DNA from: Variovorax paradoxus
Lineage (GTDB): Bacteria; Pseudomonadota; Gammaproteobacteria; Burkholderiales; Burkholderiaceae_C
Assembly: GCF_024734665.1 (NCBI RefSeq)
Contig: NZ_CP102931.1
Location: 804,001-868,000, forward strand
DNA: 64,000 nt
Direction: 5' to 3'
Shown here piece after piece: positions 53,239 to 61,672 of this stretch (the stretch's first letter is position 1; each line of letters starts with the position of its first letter). A program made the translations under genes and the position numbers. The notes under the pieces were generated by a model. That model saw only the letters and a list, made by a program, of their open reading frames with translations. It ran no database searches and was not told where the DNA came from.

Positions 53239-54734
53239 AGCGTGACGTTGGTCTTGCGAGATTCCTACTGCTTGCCGTTGTGCTTTCCGTGTCAGCGGCA
53301 ACCGCTTGGCAGATCTGGTCGACTCGAAAGCATGCGCTGGCCGAGATCGACGTCGGCAACCTCAACCTGGCCAAGGCGCTGAACATCTATGCTGACGGTG
53401 TCTTCACCCAAAGCGCAGTCCTGTTGCTCGGCCTGTCCGAGCGGCTCGAGGCGGAAGGTCGCGAGCCGGAGAGCCTGCGACGCATACAGTCGTTGGTCAG
53501 AGGTCAAGAACAGTTGCTGGACCAACTCAGTGGCATCTCCATCCTTGATGCTCAGGGCGATTCGATCCTGCAATCCAGGACGGGTGGACCCTCCGGCAAC
53601 AGCAGTGCCGAGCGCGCTTATTTTCTGCACCATCGGAACAGTCCTTCGCGGGATTTTTTCATCGGCCCGCCCATAAAGAGCCGGTCTTCCGGAGAATGGG
53701 TGATTACTATCAGTCGGCGCCTTGAAGATCCCGATGGGAAATTCACCGGCGTGGTGGCCGTCACGCTTGCCGTCGAGAGTTTCCTGCAACCCTTTGGATC
53801 GATCGACATCGGTAGTAGCGGCGCGATTAGCTTGGCGACCACCAGCGGGCAGTTGTTGGTGCGTTATCCATACCGTGAACAGGACGTGGGCCGAGACTTC
53901 TCCAAGTCGCCGAACTTCCTTCGTCACTATGCCGATGTTGCATCGGGCACTGCGTCCTTCCGCTCGAGCCTCGACGGAATTCCGCGAATCTATGCCTTCC
54001 GCAAAAGCGATCGCTACCCGGTGGTAACTACTGTTGCACTCGGCCAGAGCGAGGCGTTGCGAGCGTGGCGGCGCCAGTCACTTCTGACGCTCAGCGTGGT
54101 TGGCGTTTTGCTCGCGACCATGGCAATGGTGGGCCGGCGTTTGATCATCAACATTCAGCATCGCGTCAGTGCAGAGGCTTCATTGATGGCTGCGCGTGAA
54201 GAGCTTTTGAAAGCCAACGGCCAACTCGAACTGCTTGCGACCCAGGATCAGCTCACCGGGGTGGCCAATCGTCGTGGCTTCGATGAGACCTTGAGCTTGG
54301 AATGCCGGCGAGCCGCACGAGAAGGAGCCTCTCTTGCCTTGGTTCTCATTGATCTGGATTATTTCAAGCACTTCAATGATACCTACGGCCACTTGGCGGG
54401 CGATAAGTGTCTACAGACCGTTGCCGCGGAACTGCAGCATTGCGCTCGCCGTCCGGGAGACCTGGTCGCGCGCTATGGAGGGGAGGAACTGGTTGTGATT
54501 CTGCCTCGCACTGATCTGCAGGGCGCCAAAGACGTCGCTGACCTGCTGGTAGCGCGCATCCATGCCTTGAATATTCCGCACCGCGCGAGTCCTCACGGAC
54601 GTGTCACATGTAGCGCCGGGGCCTCGAGCTTTCAAGGAATCCATGCGGACGGCGTCGAGCGTCGGCTTATCGAAGCTGCCGATCGCGCGCTCTACGAAGC
54701 CAAAGAGTCTGGGCGCAACAGGTCGGCGAGTTGA
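53235..54734 (+). CDS. Membrane-anchored diguanylate cyclase (periplasmic sensor, GGEEL)
   Basis: A 499-residue enzyme making cyclic di-GMP. Helix 1 spans about residues 7-26, followed by a periplasmic sensing domain (about 30-280, dCACHE-like, with GISILDAQGDSI and DFFIGPPIKSRSSGEWVITI), helix 2 (about 282-300), a short coiled linker and a GGDEF domain with active site GGEEL (415-419). The inhibitory I-site RPGD (406-409) lies five residues upstream, so product feedback is likely. The GTG at 53235 overlaps the integrase remnant. Codon use is visibly less GC-rich than in neighbours, consistent with acquisition. Confidence 0.9.
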   Translation: MKRDVGLARFLLLAVVLSVSAATAWQIWSTRKHALAEIDVGNLNLAKALNIYADGVFTQSAVLLLGLSERLEAEGREPESLRRIQSLVRGQEQLLDQLSGISILDAQGDSILQSRTGGPSGNSSAERAYFLHHRNSPSRDFFIGPPIKSRSSGEWVITISRRLEDPDGKFTGVVAVTLAVESFLQPFGSIDIGSSGAISLATTSGQLLVRYPYREQDVGRDFSKSPNFLRHYADVASGTASFRSSLDGIPRIYAFRKSDRYPVVTTVALGQSEALRAWRRQSLLTLSVVGVLLATMAMVGRRLIINIQHRVSAEASLMAAREELLKANGQLELLATQDQLTGVANRRGFDETLSLECRRAAREGASLALVLIDLDYFKHFNDTYGHLAGDKCLQTVAAELQHCARRPGDLVARYGGEELVVILPRTDLQGAKDVADLLVARIHALNIPHRASPHGRVTCSAGASSFQGIHADGVERRLIEAADRALYEAKESGRNRSAS

Positions 54735-54843
54735 GTGCTGAGTATTTGTAAGCCACCGGCTGGCGCGCCGGTGCATTGGTCAGAGCGACTATTCGTCTGA
54801 GATGTAATAGTCCGCTCGAGGCCGTTGCTGACGGCTGGACCGT

Positions 54844-55068
54844 TTAGGGCGTGATGTCTGTGACGTGTTGAAGCAGAGCGAACGCCACGCGCCATGCGCT
54901 TCCGTCAAAGTAGTTTTTGAAGCCGAAGCGATTGGGGGAAGCGGACGAAAATTCGAACACCCGAAAGATGTGGCCATGAAGTTTCTTGATCTGATCGCGT
55001 TCTCCAGGCCTTCGATGCACGCCATACGCATCGAACTGAAGCGAGGCAACTCCAATGCAGTCGCGCAC
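54844..55068 (-). CDS. Possible small hypothetical protein
   Basis: A 74-codon frame on the minus strand, ATG at 55068. The C-terminal part reads RFGFKNYFDGSAWRVAFALL, a more protein-like composition than the alternative frames here. No family is recognised, and no convincing ribosome-binding site was identified. It may be a fragment of a larger gene that lost its 5' part during the rearrangements in this region. The rest of the 54735-55080 stretch contains nothing else I can support. Confidence 0.22.
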   Translation of the reverse strand: MRDCIGVASLQFDAYGVHRRPGERDQIKKLHGHIFRVFEFSSASPNRFGFKNYFDGSAWRVAFALLQHVTDITP

Positions 55069-55079
55069 TGGCCAGTAGA

Positions 55080-55615
55080 GTTGGTGTCGTTATGCGCAGC
55101 TTGGCAGCAGCGATGTGCAGCCCCCGGATACCTGATGCAGCGAGGGCGACCGAAGCGCTGGGCGGACCTGCAGGCGCACAACTGCTTGAGCTTCTCCTTG
55201 TCGAACCTGTCGCGCCCGGACGAATAAAGGTGCGCAGAAGCGCGTTGCCGTCAAGGGAACCTTGCGGGCCAACAACGGGGATGCGTTGGTCACGGCCGCG
55301 GTTGCCGGGCTTGGTGTTCTCTACGAGCCCGAATTCATCGTGGCCGACGCCATTCGGCAGGGCGCACTGGAGCGCATTGCACTGGATGCCGATACGGCGG
55401 ATCTCGGAGGGATCCATCTGGTCCGTGCGCCTGAGCGGGCGCCCCCAGCGAAGGTGCGCGTCGTGAGCGAATTCCTTGTCGCGGCATTCAACCCCAGTCC
55501 CCTGGACAATTTCATGATGTGCTACCTGCGCAGACGGCAATTGGACATGGCCGGGCGAGAATCGGCCACGCCAAGCCCGCTCTCTTGTCCTATCCGCCTC
55601 GCCAAGCTCTCGTGA
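55080..55615 (+). pseudogene. LysR-type regulator remnant, frameshifted
   Basis: Two pieces of a LysR effector domain lie in different frames. The first (about 55100-55227) reads CAAPGYLMQRGRPKRWADLQ and AHNCLSFSLSNLSRPDE, then hits TAA. The second, offset by one base, continues from 55237 with QKRVAVKGTLRANNGDAL, AAVAGLGVLYEPEFIVADAI and VRVVSEFLVAAF. These correspond to the central and last parts of the substrate-binding domain; the helix-turn-helix half is absent. The final frame stays open to a TGA (55613-55615), which overlaps the polB start as GTGA. Confidence 0.72.
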
Positions 55616-57984
55616 CGTCCACCGAACTCAAGGGCTTCATCCTCACTCGCCACTGGCGGGATGCTCCCGCCGGCACGGAGATCGAGTACTGGCTGGCAAC
55701 GGATGCGGGGCCGGTGAAAGTGGTCCTGACCTCCCAAAGCTCCGTCGCATTCGTCGCAACCCAGCACAGGGCAGCGGTAGAAGCGCACCTCGTGGCCATG
55801 CCAGGCTTGCAGATACGTGAGCTCGAGCTGAAGACTTTTCATCAGGAACCCGTCACCGGTATCTATGCGAAGCACTTCCGCCAACTCGGCCGGTTGATGC
55901 GTGCCCTCCAGGCACAGGGCATTCCCCTGCTCGAAGCCGATGTGCGCCCGCACGATCGCTACCTGATGGAACGGTTCATCACCGCTGGCGTGCTGGTGGA
56001 AGGAGGGCGGGCAGACCGCTCCACCATCGTCGACTGCAAGCTCAAGCCAGCGCCCGAGTTCCGGCCGGTGCTGAAGGTGGCGTCGCTGGACATCGAGACC
56101 AGCCAGCATGAGGCGCTCTATTCCATTGCGCTGGACGGTATGGCGGACCGCGTCGTCTTCATGCTGGGTGAGCCGCCATCCGGGTCGGGTGGGGCCATGG
56201 GCTTTTCGCTCATCTATTGCCCGACCCGCAAGGCCATGATCGAGAAGCTCAACGACTGGTTCGAGCGAAACGACCCGGACGTCATCATCGGCTGGAACGT
56301 CATCCAGTTCGACCTGCGAGTGCTTCAGAAGACAGCCAACGAGTGTGGGACGCAGCTCCTTCTGGGGCGGGAGCGGCGGCCCATCGAATGGCGTACTCAT
56401 CCGGGCAAGCAGGGCTACCTGTTCGCGCCCATGCCCGGCCGGGTGATCATCGACGGCATCGACGCCCTCAAGGCCGCCGTGTGGAGCTCTCCCTCCTTCA
56501 GCCTGGAGACCGTCTCGCAAACGTTGCTGGGCGAGGGCAAGGCCATCGGCGACGAGTACGACAAGATGGCGGAGATCGAGCGGCGGTACCAGGAAGACAA
56601 GCCCGCGCTCGCGCTCTACAACATCCGGGACTGCGAGCTGGTCCTGCGCATCTTCGACAAGGCGAAGCTGCTGCAGTTCGTGATGGAGCGGGCCCAGACC
56701 ACAGGCCTGCAGGCCGACCACTTCGGTGGCTCCATCGCCGCGTTCAGCCACCACTACCTGCCGCGGATGCATCGCCAGGGCTACGTGGCGCCGAACGTGG
56801 GCGAGATTGCGAGCAAGGCCTACCCCGGCGGCTACGTGATGGACTCGAAGCCGGGGTTCTACGACTCCGTCGTGGTGCTGGACTACAAGAGCCTCTACCC
56901 CTCGATCATCCGGACCTTCCTTGTCGATCCGGTCGGCTTCATCGAGGGCTCGAACGCTGGCGACGCGACCATGCTCGTCAAGGGCCCGCAGGGAACTGTC
57001 TTCTCGCGCGAGAAGCACTGCCTGCCGGAAATCGTGACCACGCTCTGGCGCGCCCGGGACGAGGCCAAGCGGACGAAGAACGAGCCGCTGTCCCAGGCCC
57101 TGAAGCTGCTCATGAACTCCTTCGCCGGCGTGCTGGGTGCGGCCGACTGCCGTTTCTTCAATCCCAAGCTGGTGTCCGCCATCACCCTTCGTGGCCACGA
57201 GATGATGAAGCTCACGCGCGAATTCGTGGAAGCCCGGGACTACGAGGTCATCTACGGCGACACCGACTCCATCTTCATCTGGCTCAGGCGTACCCACACC
57301 AACGAGAACGCGCACGCCGTCGCGACCACCTTGGTGAGAGACATCAACGCGTGGTGGACGAACTCCCTTCGCGAGGAGCACGGCCTGCAGAACTTTCTCG
57401 AGATCGAGTTCGACACCCACTACAAGAAGTTCTTCATGCCGACCATTCGCGGCTCGGACGTGGGCAGCAAGAAGCGGTATGCGGGCCTGAGCGTCGACGC
57501 CAACGGCAAGGAGGAGATGGTCTATCGCGGTCTCGAGATGGCCCGAAGCGACTGGACCCCGTTGGCGCGCCAGTTCCAGGAGGGCCTGCTTTCGCGCATC
57601 TTCCACGACGAGCCTTACAAGGAGTTCGTGACCGACTATGCAGAGGCGCTGCTGGCGGGCAAGATGGACGATCTGCTCATCTACAGGAAGCGCCTGCGCC
57701 ACCGCCTCGATGCCTACCTGGTCAACGTACCGCCGCAGGTACGTGCGGCAAGGATTGCCGACGATCACAACAGTCGGGTCAACCGACCCAGGCAGTATCA
57801 GAACGGCGGCTGGATCCGGTATGTCATGACTCGCAGCGGCCCTGAACCCATGGAGATTCGTCAGTCCCGAATCGACTACGAACACTACCTGACCAGGCAG
57901 CTTCAGCCGATTGCCGATGCCATTCTTCAGCCCATTGGAGAAAGCTTCATGGCTTTGACGACGTCACAGCGCGGGCTCTTCTAG
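55612..57984 (+). CDS. polB: DNA polymerase II (family B)
   Basis: A 790-residue family B polymerase resembling E. coli Pol II, which helps in replication restart and translesion synthesis. The GTG at 55612 gives VTSTELKGFILTRHWRD, aligning with the Pol II start. Exonuclease motifs are intact: DIE (160-162), NVIQFD (229-234) and YNIRD (336-340). So are the polymerase motifs DYKSLYPSII (424-433), KLLMNSFAG (498-506), YGDTDS (548-553) and KKRYAGL (620-626). No LexA box (CTG-N10-CAG type) is evident just upstream. It follows a broken LysR gene and precedes an ABC exporter. Confidence 0.94.
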   Translation: MTSTELKGFILTRHWRDAPAGTEIEYWLATDAGPVKVVLTSQSSVAFVATQHRAAVEAHLVAMPGLQIRELELKTFHQEPVTGIYAKHFRQLGRLMRALQAQGIPLLEADVRPHDRYLMERFITAGVLVEGGRADRSTIVDCKLKPAPEFRPVLKVASLDIETSQHEALYSIALDGMADRVVFMLGEPPSGSGGAMGFSLIYCPTRKAMIEKLNDWFERNDPDVIIGWNVIQFDLRVLQKTANECGTQLLLGRERRPIEWRTHPGKQGYLFAPMPGRVIIDGIDALKAAVWSSPSFSLETVSQTLLGEGKAIGDEYDKMAEIERRYQEDKPALALYNIRDCELVLRIFDKAKLLQFVMERAQTTGLQADHFGGSIAAFSHHYLPRMHRQGYVAPNVGEIASKAYPGGYVMDSKPGFYDSVVVLDYKSLYPSIIRTFLVDPVGFIEGSNAGDATMLVKGPQGTVFSREKHCLPEIVTTLWRARDEAKRTKNEPLSQALKLLMNSFAGVLGAADCRFFNPKLVSAITLRGHEMMKLTREFVEARDYEVIYGDTDSIFIWLRRTHTNENAHAVATTLVRDINAWWTNSLREEHGLQNFLEIEFDTHYKKFFMPTIRGSDVGSKKRYAGLSVDANGKEEMVYRGLEMARSDWTPLARQFQEGLLSRIFHDEPYKEFVTDYAEALLAGKMDDLLIYRKRLRHRLDAYLVNVPPQVRAARIADDHNSRVNRPRQYQNGGWIRYVMTRSGPEPMEIRQSRIDYEHYLTRQLQPIADAILQPIGESFMALTTSQRGLF

Positions 57985-58140
57985 CGAGATCGAATGGAAG
58001 TGCTCAAGACCTCTTCAGCTTTTGAGACGGCCGGTTGCCACTTCGACCGCGCGCTCCAGGAGGCAGCGAGTGCAGCCTCAGCCCCAGCGCGACCCAAGCG
58101 TAAGATTCCAGCCTCCCCCTACAGACTCAAAAGAGGTCTC

Positions 58141-59070
58141 GTGCCTTCAATCGTCTCGGTCAATCAGCTTTCCAAGACTTACGCGTCGGGATTCCAGGCA
58201 CTCAAGCGTGTCGATCTGGATATCCACCAAGGAGAGATATTCGCGCTGCTCGGCCCCAACGGGGCGGGCAAGACAACGCTGATCAACATCATCTGCGGCA
58301 TCGTCAACCCGAGCGAAGGCACGGTGCTGGCCGATGGGCACGACATCGTCACCGACTTCCGGGCCGCACGCACGAAGATCGGCCTGGTGCCGCAAGAGCT
58401 GGCCACCGACGCCTTCGAAACCGTATGGGGCACGGTGAGCTTCAGCCGCGGCTTGTTCGGCTATCCGCCGAATCCGGCCCATATCGAGAAGGTGCTTCGC
58501 GATCTTTCCCTCTGGGACAAGAAGGACACCAAGATCATGGCGCTTTCGGGCGGCATGAAGCGTCGCGTGATGATCGCCAAGGCGCTGTCGCATGAACCCC
58601 GGATTCTTTTTCTCGACGAACCCACCGCTGGCGTCGACGTGGAGTTGCGACGCGGCATGTGGGAGATGGTGCGCAAGCTGCGGGAAAGCGGCGTCACCAT
58701 CATCCTGACCACGCACTACATCGAAGAGGCCGAGGAGATGGCCGACCGCATCGGTGTGATCCGCAAGGGCGAGCTCATCCTGGTGGAGGACAAGGCCGCA
58801 CTGATGAAAAAGCTCGGCAAGAAGCAATTGACGCTGAGCCTTCGGAACGCGCTGACTGCCATTCCCGAAGCACTCGTCGACCGCTACCAGCTCGATCTGG
58901 CCGACGACGGCCACTCGCTGATCTATACCTTCGACAAGCAGGGCGACGACAACCAGATCGCCGGCCTTTTGCGCCAGCTCGGCGAGCTCGGCATCGACTT
59001 CAAGGACCTGCATTCCTCCGAAAGCTCGCTGGAGGAAATCTTCGTCAGCCTCGTGAGGGGGCAAGCATGA
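58141..59070 (+). CDS. ABC-2 type exporter, ATP-binding subunit
   Basis: A 309-residue ATPase of the YadG/CcmA/DrrA-like exporter class. Walker A is GPNGAGKTT (38-46), the signature is [15 protein letters not shown], Walker B is [10 protein letters not shown], and the H-loop is TTHY. A C-terminal extension (about 225-309) ends in [16 protein letters not shown], typical of DrrA-type subunits. The GTG at 58141 is chosen because the family start ([13 protein letters not shown]) follows at once; an in-frame ATG at 57994 would add 49 low-similarity residues. Its stop overlaps the permease start (ATGA). Cargo unknown. Confidence 0.9.
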   Translation: MPSIVSVNQLSKTYASGFQALKRVDLDIHQGEIFALLGPNGAGKTTLINIICGIVNPSEGTVLADGHDIVTDFRAARTKIGLVPQELATDAFETVWGTVSFSRGLFGYPPNPAHIEKVLRDLSLWDKKDTKIMALSGGMKRRVMIAKALSHEPRILFLDEPTAGVDVELRRGMWEMVRKLRESGVTIILTTHYIEEAEEMADRIGVIRKGELILVEDKAALMKKLGKKQLTLSLRNALTAIPEALVDRYQLDLADDGHSLIYTFDKQGDDNQIAGLLRQLGELGIDFKDLHSSESSLEEIFVSLVRGQA

Positions 59071-59828
59071 ACATGTACGCAATCCGCGCCATCTACCTGT
59101 TCGAGATGGCGCGCACGTGGCGCACCCTGATGCAGAGCGTGGCCTCGCCCGTGCTCTCCACGTCGCTCTATTTCGTCGTGTTCGGTTCGGCCATTGGCTC
59201 GCGCATGGTGGATGTCGACGGCATCGCCTACGGCGCCTACATCATCCCAGGCCTTGTGATGCTGTCGCTGCTGACGCAGAGCATCGCCAATGCCTCGTTC
59301 GGCATCTACTTTCCCAAGTTCTCGGGCACGATCTACGAGGTGCTGTCCGCGCCCGTCTCGTATGTCGAGGTCGTGTGCGGCTACGTCGGTGCGGCGGCGA
59401 GCAAGTCGATCATCCTCGGGATCATCATCTTGATCACCGCCCGGTTGTTCGTGTCGTACGAGATCGCGCACCCGCTGTGGATGGTGGCGTTCCTCGTGCT
59501 CACCGCGGTGACGTTCAGCCTGTTCGGTTTCATCATCGGCGTCTGGGCCGACGGCTTCGAAAAGCTGCAGATCATTCCCTTGATGATCGTCACGCCGCTG
59601 ACCTTCCTGGGCGGGAGTTTCTATTCGATCAACATGCTGCCGCCGTTCTGGCAGAAGGTCTCGCTGTTCAATCCGGTGGTCTACCTGATCAGCGGGTTCC
59701 GGTGGAGCTTCTACGGCGTCTCCGACGTGAGCCTGCCGATCAGCATGAGCGTGACGCTGGTTTTCCTGGCGCTGTGCCTGGTCGCCGTGCGCTGGATCTT
59801 CAAGACCGGGTACAGGCTCAAGGTTTGA
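59067..59828 (+). CDS. ABC-2 type exporter, permease subunit
   Basis: A 253-residue inner-membrane permease with six hydrophobic segments, YadH/DrrB-like. The start [20 protein letters not shown], the segment [20 protein letters not shown], the [18 protein letters not shown] loop and [20 protein letters not shown] are family hallmarks. The ATG overlaps the ATPase stop, giving a complete two-gene exporter. Substrate unknown; relatives handle lipids, polysaccharides or drugs. Confidence 0.9.
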   Translation: MNMYAIRAIYLFEMARTWRTLMQSVASPVLSTSLYFVVFGSAIGSRMVDVDGIAYGAYIIPGLVMLSLLTQSIANASFGIYFPKFSGTIYEVLSAPVSYVEVVCGYVGAAASKSIILGIIILITARLFVSYEIAHPLWMVAFLVLTAVTFSLFGFIIGVWADGFEKLQIIPLMIVTPLTFLGGSFYSINMLPPFWQKVSLFNPVVYLISGFRWSFYGVSDVSLPISMSVTLVFLALCLVAVRWIFKTGYRLKV

Positions 59829-59840
59829 TTGGGCGTGTAA

Positions 59841-60110
59841 CTACTCGGCGGTTTCATCTTCCTCTTCGTCTTCGGCTTCTTCAGCGCGGCGAACCGTCAC
59901 GAAGTTTGTAGCGTCTTCCACGAATGCCATGAGCTTTTCGTCGGGCGCCATTCCGCGTACTTCGGTCTGGATGCCGTCGCCATTCTTGTAGTCGACCTGC
60001 ACGAGCGCAAAGCAGGCCAGCGGCTCTTCCATTTCTCCTTCATCGCCGCCGTCGTACACGGCGACCCACCCTTCGGCGGGCATGATCTGAAGGATCTTCA
60101 CGTCTTCCAT
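59841..60110 (-). CDS. Small acidic protein, function unknown
   Basis: An 89-residue protein, MEDVKILQIMPAEGWVAVYD at the start and a very acidic tail (residues ~75-89, mostly Glu/Asp). The hydrophobic beta-like pattern in the first 70 residues (CFALVQVDYKNGDGIQTEV) suggests a compact domain. No signal peptide or cysteine cluster. I do not recognise the family. It converges with the exporter permease gene (12 bases between the stops). Confidence 0.7.
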   Translation of the reverse strand: MEDVKILQIMPAEGWVAVYDGGDEGEMEEPLACFALVQVDYKNGDGIQTEVRGMAPDEKLMAFVEDATNFVTVRRAEEAEDEEEDETAE

Positions 60111-60267
60111 CGAGTTACTCCAAGTTCAAATAAAGATTGCGCGGCGCAGCATATCCCATGGAAAGGGCCCCGAAGGGCCCAGGATCGGCACGCAGGATCA
60201 ATCGCCATGCATGCAGACAAGAGAAATGCCACCCCCCCATTTCTAGAATTGCTGCAAAGGGGCATCC

Positions 60268-60615
60268 ATGTCACCGCCGCTCGTTCTTGCCCACGCAAGA
60301 TTGTTCGACGGCGATCGCTACTTCGGTGACGACCACCCCACCATCGGGATTTCGGACGGGAAGATTTCTTCCGTCGAACGAGATGACGGCGAGGGGGCTG
60401 CAGGCCCAGACATCCGTCGCGTGAACCTTGGGGGGCGGCTGGTGATGCCGGGCCTCATCGACGCGCACACGCATGCCACCGATCGGTGCTGTCCACGGCC
60501 AGTGCCACTTTTCCTGGAGCTCATGGCAAACGAGGACGGCTCCAGTCGAGCCGGGCGCGGCGACATGGCCGCCGGGCCTTCACCTCCCGAAGGCCGTCAT
60601 CCTGCTCGCGCATAG
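60268..60615 (+). pseudogene. Truncated amidohydrolase (N-terminal fragment)
   Basis: A 115-codon frame. The first ~70 residues form the start of an imidazolonepropionase/prolidase-like amidohydrolase: VLAHARLFDGDRYF, then VNLGGRLVMPGLIDAHTHA with the metal-binding HTH. Beyond this the sequence becomes Pro/Arg/Gly-rich and loses similarity, and the rest of a ~400-residue enzyme is missing, because the convergent sugar-permease gene ends at 60629. It is probably a deletion scar. A GGGCCC-CGAA-GGGCCC hairpin (60165-60180) lies upstream. Confidence 0.65.
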
Positions 60616-60628
60616 CGGCGTGAAGCCC

Positions 60629-61672
60629 TCAGCCCTGCTTGCGCATCGCGAAGCACGCCCCGGCCACGAGGATGAAGGCCCCGATGATGACCTTCTGCCA
60701 GGTGCTGGGTACCCCCGCCAGGATCAACACGTTATTGATCAGCGTGACCAGCACCACGCCCAGCAGCGTGCCGCCCACGGTGCCGCTGCCACCGGTGATG
60801 CGGGCGCCGCCGAGGATCACGGCGGCGATCACGTCCAGTTCGTTGCCCACCAGGTCGAAAGGATTGGCCAGCCGCGTGCTCGACACATGCACGATGCCTG
60901 CGAGGCCCGACAGGAAGCCCGCGTACGCGAACACGAAGACGTGAACGGTGCGCAGGTTGTAGCCCAGCCGCTCCGCGATCGCCAGGCTGCCGCCGATGGC
61001 GTACACCGCGCGGCCGATCAGCGTGCGGTTCAGCAGCCACCAGGTCAGCACCGCCGCGCCGGCCAGCACCAGCACGGTGGCCGGCAACACCGCGTGCAGG
61101 CCCTGCGGCGTGTCGAAGCGCCAGAGCGCGAGCTTGCCGAAGGCATCCATCGGCAGCGGCACGTTCATGAAGAACACGGTGCCGACAAAGGTCAGCAGGA
61201 TGCCGCGGTACAGGTACTGCGTGCCGATGGTCACGATCAGCGAGGGCGCCTTGAGCCAGTGCACCAGCAGGCCGTTGAGCACGCCGAGCACCGCGCCGCT
61301 GGCCGCACCCGCCACCAGCAGCAGCGCGATCGGCGCTTCCGGAAAGTAGTTCAGCACGAGCTTGGTGATGCTGTACATCGTGAGCGCGGCAATCGCCGCG
61401 AACGACACGTCGATGCCGCCCGCGGCCAGCACGATCAGCACGCCGAGCGCGAACAGGCCCAGCACCGTGCAGGCGCGCACGATGTCGAACAGCACCGGCA
61501 ACTGGAAGAAGCTCGGGTTGATCGCGCCCACCACCAGGCTCACCAGCACGATCAGCGCCAGTGTGAAGACCGAGGGGCGCAGCGCGAGCCAGTGGCGCCA
61601 GGACGTGCGGGCCCGGGGCTCGGGCGCTGCGGGCACAGCGGTGGTGTGCGCTTGCATGGTGGAAGCCGTCAT
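60629..61672 (-). CDS. Sugar ABC transporter permease (RbsC/RhaP type)
   Basis: A 347-residue inner-membrane permease with about ten hydrophobic segments. Family motifs include the LIVLAAGGIDVSFAAIAAL segment, GTQYLYRGILL and the EAA-like NELDVIAAVILGGARITGGS, then GTLLGVVLVTLINN. The ATG at 61672 overlaps the ATPase stop (ATGA). Relatives transport ribose, rhamnose or AI-2; the substrate cannot be decided here. Only this one permease gene follows the ATPase in the window. Confidence 0.9.
   Translation of the reverse strand: MTASTMQAHTTAVPAAPEPRARTSWRHWLALRPSVFTLALIVLVSLVVGAINPSFFQLPVLFDIVRACTVLGLFALGVLIVLAAGGIDVSFAAIAALTMYSITKLVLNYFPEAPIALLLVAGAASGAVLGVLNGLLVHWLKAPSLIVTIGTQYLYRGILLTFVGTVFFMNVPLPMDAFGKLALWRFDTPQGLHAVLPATVLVLAGAAVLTWWLLNRTLIGRAVYAIGGSLAIAERLGYNLRTVHVFVFAYAGFLSGLAGIVHVSSTRLANPFDLVGNELDVIAAVILGGARITGGSGTVGGTLLGVVLVTLINNVLILAGVPSTWQKVIIGAFILVAGACFAMRKQG

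Noticed and set aside
55522..57885. A 787-codon minus-strand frame opposite polB
   Set aside because: polB carries all catalytic motifs; the antisense frame is Val/Arg/His-rich without family features.
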